26,359 bases of DNA from Pseudomonadota bacterium (GTDB taxonomy: Bacteria; Pseudomonadota; Gammaproteobacteria; Burkholderiales; Burkholderiaceae). The notes under the pieces are model-generated. The model ran no database searches, was not told the DNA's origin, and saw nothing but the letters and a program-made list of their open reading frames with translations. The stretch is taken from assembly GCA_963205525.1 (NCBI GenBank), contig CAUJJP010000034.1:1-26359 (forward strand), written 5' to 3'. This document shows, in pieces, positions 23,501-26,359 of this stretch (positions are counted from its first letter, which is position 1; each line of letters starts with the position of its first letter). Position numbers and translations under genes: made by a program.

Positions 23501-23808
23501 TAGCCGCAGGCGAAGTCGAGCAGGGCAACCGGGCCCTCGGTCGCGGGCAGCAGCAGATCCAGCACCTGCCGCAGCGCGGTGTACTGCTGCAGCGCGACGT
23601 TGTAGTACTGGCTGACCGCTGCACCCGCGTCGCGGTGGTGGCGCAGCGAGTGCAGCAGCATCTGGTCGGCGGGGTGGATGCGCAGCTGCAGCGGAGCGCC
23701 AAGCTGCGGCCAGTGGCGACGCAGCAGCGCCTGCAGGCGCGGGTCCAGGCACAGGTCTTCGGCCTCGGCCAGCAGGCCCGGCAGCGCAGGCGGTTGAGGG
23801 TCGCTCAT
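20587..23808 (-). CDS. Triple-domain protein: methyltransferase - methyltransferase - family 2 glycosyltransferase
   Basis: A 1073-residue protein. Domain 1 (about 70-200) is a class I SAM methyltransferase (VALLDFACGYGRLLRLL, FDFIWVASLFSHLPEHLFQRWL, GVLCFTVHDE). A beta-rich spacer (about 280-385, with LVLDGWAASMDDG) follows. Domain 2 (about 405-570) is a second methyltransferase (RVLDLGVGGGALGRLL, YDCIVCADVLEHLREPERVL, GGTLLASVPNVAYAGHVLEL). A second beta-type spacer (about 635-780) leads to a GT2 domain (about 803-1025): EIIVPVYGGLPHLRRCVTS, LTVIDDASPD, NARNLGFVGTANLGL, VVLLNSDTEVAGDWL and YGEENDFC. It likely elongates and methylates a surface glycan at the cytoplasmic face. The start ATG overlaps the ligase gene stop (ATGA). 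A decayed copy of its 3' end sits at 17090-17467. Confidence 0.92.
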   Translation of the reverse strand: MSDPQPPALPGLLAEAEDLCLDPRLQALLRRHWPQLGAPLQLRIHPADQMLLHSLRHHRDAGAAVSQYYNVALQQYTALRQVLDLLLPATEGPVALLDFACGYGRLLRLLCGCERELEIHASEIQPEALDYVVAHFGVQGLPSSLVPEEFAPTQRFDFIWVASLFSHLPEHLFQRWLGRLLRLLSPRGVLCFTVHDEALLPPGEDLPVNGLLFKPQSEIDSLSPQAYGTTTVSAAFVRRAVAAAAGDARVAWRIPKGLAHEQDLYVVGADAGRDLSPLAGFRHGPWGWVDERHLDGGTLVLDGWAASMDDGALAEVIVRVDGVEHRCPTGVRRRDVQQAFGDTFTDNRLQDAGFTLHLPLPPADRTPWVEVLAQSARGEYALLYAGWPGGDDHVGRAHVYWREIDLAQRSSLSVLAALVPPGARVLDLGVGGGALGRLLRERGCTVDGVTISSAEFHVARDGYRRLDLLDLEAADWDAGFAAGSYDCIVCADVLEHLREPERVLRACTRLLQPGGTLLASVPNVAYAGHVLELMHGDWTYGAEGLLDRTHLRFFTRRSFARLLQDGGWRVERVETIDAPWHWTEFWTPFDLLPPTVARYLIAQPDASAYQLVFAATRTEDSAAAACGAAALPPSDPAVHVAVFVSTLSLTFGDGTTQGLSVLGRVGQLQQTLVFTLPGQFDPACGLWWQPADRDGFLHLQALRLVDAAGSVRARWQAGDEGALAALQQCARQQIEFAAEHATGVRLLLAGGQAGLRLPLALDGSTQDSGPWRLEVDCGWPLSADYRALADTLAPGLRLPRDETVEIIVPVYGGLPHLRRCVTSVLGSLGRQRWHLTVIDDASPDPDVAHWLRKLAALYPQVSVISNARNLGFVGTANLGLRLAGRRDVVLLNSDTEVAGDWLDRLRAAAWRGARTGTVTPFSNNATICSFPHFCQANELPAGHSTASLQALFARTLDGQQVEIPTAVGFCMYIRRDCLDDVGEFDAAAFGAGYGEENDFCLRATARRWQHLHALDVFVYHAGGVSFNERQQALQAQALAAMRRLHPDYEDRVREFVSQDPARPYREAVMRSLV

Positions 23809-25007
23809 GGTGCGTGTCCAGGCGCATCGGCCCGCGATCCCGCCCAGGCCAGTGCGAAAAGGCCCAGCAAGGCGAGCGCGAACTTGGCGTCGCGCAGGAC
23901 GACGTTGAAGAAGCCGGCCCAGGTGATCGCCACCAGCACCAGCAGCGCCGGCACGGCAGCGCTTCCGCGCCGATGGATGGCCCGCAAGGCCAGCGCCCAT
24001 GCCAAGGCGGCCAGCGCCAGCGCCACCGCGCCGCCTTGCATCGCCAGCAGCAGGTATTCACTGTGCGGCGTGGTGTGCGCCAGGAGCGTGGGCTGGCCAT
24101 CGACCTGCGCACGCCATCGGCTCACCCAGCTGCCGACGCCGTGGCCGAACAAGGGGTGCTCGCGGATCAGCAGAGCGGTGATCTCGAGCATGCGTGCGCG
24201 CATGCCCCAGCTCGTGCTGACCTCGGCGTCCGCGCGATAGGCCTGCAGTTCGGCTGCGCCTTCGTCGAAACGCTGGCGCACGTTGGGCGAAGCAAGGCCG
24301 ATCGCCAGCGTCGCGAGGACGATGGTGCAGAGCAGCGCAGCGCGTCGCCAGGGGTTGCGCGGGTGCAGCAGGGCGAGCACGGCCAGCAGCAGCGGGGCCC
24401 CCAGCATGCCGGTGCGTCGGTCCTGCGCGGCGAGGCCGGCCAGGCAGATGAGAGCGGCCAGTCCGGCCAGCATCCGCTTGCGGGAGGAGGTCGCCGTGAG
24501 CGCGGCGTGTGCAGCCAGCGCGCAGGCCAGCGCCAGTTGCAGCGAGAACGCAATGCGCTGGTTGCCCCACACGTCGACGATGGGCCGTGTGCCCACCCGG
24601 CCCGGCAGCAGCCCGCTCATGGCCAGCCATTCGGCGATCGCGACTCCGGTCGAGGCGACGACGAAGTGCAGGAGCGCCTGCTTGGCCGCCCGCGGCGGCA
24701 AAGCCAACACCAGCGGCGCCACCAGCAGCGGCAGCGCGTACATCCACAGGTGGGAGATGATGGCGTGTGCAGGTGCCGGGCTCCAGAGCGCGCTCAGGGC
24801 AAGCCAGAGCCACAGCGCGGCCGCTGCGCGCAGGACCGGCTGCCGTGCAAGCTCCCCAAGGCGCTGCTGTTGCGCAAGACTCGACAGCGCCAGGACCGCA
24901 CCCGTGAGCAGGGCCAGGTACTGCAGGCCGATCGGCAGGTAGGGCGTCCAGCCGAGCGTGAGCGCAAGCGGGGCCAGCAAACCCTGCGGCAGATTGCGCG
25001 TGCTCAT
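23805..25007 (-). CDS. O-antigen ligase/polymerase-like membrane protein (Wzy_C family)
   Basis: A 400-residue polytopic inner-membrane protein with about ten hydrophobic segments and a large periplasmic loop (about 240-320). The loop contains the ligase signature REHPLFGHGVGSW and then TPHSEYLLLAMQGG, whose His (about 315) is the conserved residue of O-antigen ligases. An arginine (QDRRTGMLG, about 196-203) matches the family's other key site. Members are WaaL O-antigen ligases, Wzy polymerases or PglL-type protein oligosaccharyltransferases; the sequence does not separate them. The ATG at 25007 overlaps the upstream stop (ATGA), and the stop overlaps the next start (ATGA), so it is in the middle of a coupled operon. 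Confidence 0.88.
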   Translation of the reverse strand: MSTRNLPQGLLAPLALTLGWTPYLPIGLQYLALLTGAVLALSSLAQQQRLGELARQPVLRAAAALWLWLALSALWSPAPAHAIISHLWMYALPLLVAPLVLALPPRAAKQALLHFVVASTGVAIAEWLAMSGLLPGRVGTRPIVDVWGNQRIAFSLQLALACALAAHAALTATSSRKRMLAGLAALICLAGLAAQDRRTGMLGAPLLLAVLALLHPRNPWRRAALLCTIVLATLAIGLASPNVRQRFDEGAAELQAYRADAEVSTSWGMRARMLEITALLIREHPLFGHGVGSWVSRWRAQVDGQPTLLAHTTPHSEYLLLAMQGGAVALALAALAWALALRAIHRRGSAAVPALLVLVAITWAGFFNVVLRDAKFALALLGLFALAWAGSRADAPGHAP

Positions 25008-25927
25008 GTGCGGGCCCGCCGCCACAGGCCGTCGAAGGCGCCTCGCGCCAATGCAGCCAGGCGTGGCAGGCGCTCCTCTTCGGCCCGCACGATGCCCACT
25101 GCCTCGTACGCCAGGCGCAGCAGGCACAGGCGCGCGAATGCCGGTTCGCGCAGGCCCCAGCGGCGCAGCAGCAGGACGGTGTTGCGTGCCAGCAGGCGTC
25201 GCCGCGCCGGCCCGTGGCCGGTGGCCTGCAGCGTCCGTCCGAACAGGCGGTAGCTGCGGCGCTGCCCGATCGCGTGTGCAAAGACATGGCTGCCATGGAC
25301 CCACACCGACAGGCCGAGCGTTCGTGCGCGCAGGCAGTGCTCGGTGTCGACGTGATCGAGCGCCAGCGTCTCGTCGAAGGCGCCGAGGCGCAGCAGCGCC
25401 GCGTGGCGCCAGATCGTCATCGAGTTGATCACGAAGGCGACGCGGCGCAGGCCGTCGAACTCGCGCGGCAGGTGCCGCATCCGCCAGCGGCCGAGTTCGA
25501 TGTAGCGCCCACGCAGTCCGGTGGCGCGGTCACGGTAGGCGGGCGCGATGGCGGCGACGTCGCTGCGCGCCAGCAGCGCAACGACCTCGGGGTCGGCAAG
25601 CAGTGCGGTCAGCACGGCAGGGTCGGAGTCCTGGTCGACAAAGACGACTTGCGCGGGCGGATTCGCGTCTTCATGCAGTCGCTGCAGCGCACGGTTGTAG
25701 GCGCCGGCAAGGCCGCCGCGGTTGCCGTTGACCAGTACCTCGAGGGGCAAGGCGCCCGCGGCAAGCTGGGCCAGCGCCGGCGAGGCCTGTTCGTTGTTGT
25801 CGACGACGATGACGCGCCCGGCTGCGTTGTGCAGTCGGGCGAGCTGCGGGCTCAGGTCGACTGCCACGCCGTAGACGACGAGCACGGCGGCTGTCAAGGG
25901 GCGCGACCCCGCAGGGGGTGAGGGCAT
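25004..25927 (-). CDS. Rhamnosyltransferase-like family 2 glycosyltransferase
   Basis: A 307-residue GT-A enzyme with AAVLVVYG at the start of the fold, VIVVDNNEQ, NGNRGGLAGAYNRAL, the metal-binding VFVDQDSDP (about 96-103), and a C-terminal DHVDTEHCLRARTLG (about 191-205) in the place of the catalytic acid loop. This pattern is typical of WbbL/RfbF-like rhamnosyltransferases, although the donor sugar is not proven. A C-terminal Arg-rich helical end may associate with the membrane. The ATG at 25927 starts 57 bp after the stop of the preceding gene; upstream in-frame codons carry no recognisable sequence, so the longer reading was rejected. Confidence 0.9.
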   Translation of the reverse strand: MPSPPAGSRPLTAAVLVVYGVAVDLSPQLARLHNAAGRVIVVDNNEQASPALAQLAAGALPLEVLVNGNRGGLAGAYNRALQRLHEDANPPAQVVFVDQDSDPAVLTALLADPEVVALLARSDVAAIAPAYRDRATGLRGRYIELGRWRMRHLPREFDGLRRVAFVINSMTIWRHAALLRLGAFDETLALDHVDTEHCLRARTLGLSVWVHGSHVFAHAIGQRRSYRLFGRTLQATGHGPARRRLLARNTVLLLRRWGLREPAFARLCLLRLAYEAVGIVRAEEERLPRLAALARGAFDGLWRRART

Positions 25928-25983
25928 GGGCTCGGCCAAGGCGCTATCGGCGTGCCGCAACCGGCCGCGCGATAACCGCGACT

Positions 25984-26358
25984 CTACAGGCGGTTGATGA
26001 GCGCGGCGGCGGTGAGGCCGGCGTTGCCAAGCAGGGTCTGGCGGAAGATGCCGGCGCGCCGCAGCCCGAGCAGGCGCGGAGGCAGCGGCTGCTGGCGGGC
26101 CCGCACGAAGGCATCGAGCACGCACTGGTTTTCCGCCGTGAGCAGGGGGTACACGCGCGCGAGGGCCGACAGGTTGGCATCCACCCAGCCGCGAAACCGC
26201 CCCTGCAGCAATTGCCGCGCGCGGCTGGCCTGGGCACGCAGGTTGGCGTTGGAGCCGAACTGGTTGCCTTCGTGCTGGCGGTAGCGCACGGTGGGGTAGG
26301 GGTCGTAGTGCACCTGCCCGCCGCAGCCGCTCACCAGCATGTAGGCCCACCAGTCGTG
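25984..26358 (-). CDS. C-terminal part of a family 2 glycosyltransferase (cut by window end)
   Basis: The frame runs off the right edge; about 124 residues are visible. HDWWAYMLVSGCGG followed by HYDPYPTVRYRQHEGNQFGS is the hallmark end of rhamnosyl/galactosyl GT2 enzymes of the type that read a DWW motif and then a conserved RQH. The remainder is a helical C-terminal extension. It probably heads, or is near the head of, the leftward glycan operon seen here. The internal ATG (26340) lies inside the conserved block and is not the true start. Confidence 0.88.
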   Translation of the reverse strand, partial: HDWWAYMLVSGCGGQVHYDPYPTVRYRQHEGNQFGSNANLRAQASRARQLLQGRFRGWVDANLSALARVYPLLTAENQCVLDAFVRARQQPLPPRLLGLRRAGIFRQTLLGNAGLTAAALINRL

Positions 26359-26359
26359 C

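Overview
The window is very GC-rich, densely packed DNA from a Gram-negative bacterium. Three things point to a betaproteobacterium of the order Burkholderiales (Leptothrix/Rubrivivax/Methylibium-like): the codon style, a type II secretion operon in the E-F-G-H-I-J-K-L-M-N-D order, and the flanking lipopolysaccharide/exopolysaccharide glycosyltransferases. The assignment is inferred from gene content; no rRNA or tRNA gene is present to anchor it.

Left part (1-11959, + strand). The window opens in the C-terminus of a CapD/FlaA1-type nucleotide-sugar epimerase/dehydratase, followed by an OafA-like membrane acyltransferase. The acyltransferase overlaps the first gene of a complete type II secretion system (T2SS) core operon: gspE, gspF, gspG, gspH, gspI, gspJ, gspK, gspL, gspM, a GspC/XpsN-type gene and gspD. 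Many junctions overlap by 4-14 bp and several genes start with GTG. The prepilin peptidase (GspO) is not in the window.

Middle (12026-15587, + strand). A small lipoprotein directly follows gspD. Next comes a 610-residue exported protein of a surface/secreted type with its own ribosome site, closed by an excellent intrinsic terminator. A periplasmic parvulin-type prolyl isomerase follows. A reasonable reading, not proven, is secretion machine, possible secretin helper, abundant cargo and folding factor.

Right part (15616-26358). A plus-strand two-domain glycosyltransferase is followed by a scar in which two truncated glycosyltransferase fragments lie head to head (junction near 17467/17468). 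Each is a decayed paralogue of an intact gene nearby. A leftward operon then runs from the right edge: the C-terminus of a glycosyltransferase, a rhamnosyltransferase-like GT2, an O-antigen ligase/polymerase-like membrane protein, a large methyltransferase-methyltransferase-glycosyltransferase protein, and a TPR-GT41 (O-GlcNAc-transferase-like) protein. The last four are joined by ATGA overlaps or a 2-bp gap. Together these look like a surface-glycan or glycoprotein assembly locus.

The most noteworthy items are the head-to-head deletion scar, the triple-domain methyltransferase/glycosyltransferase, the coupling of a GT41 enzyme with a ligase-like protein, and the unassigned lipoprotein and surface protein next to the T2SS genes. 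I saw no CRISPR array, insertion sequence, tRNA or rRNA. No gene-free stretch exceeds 300 bp apart from the pseudogene scar.
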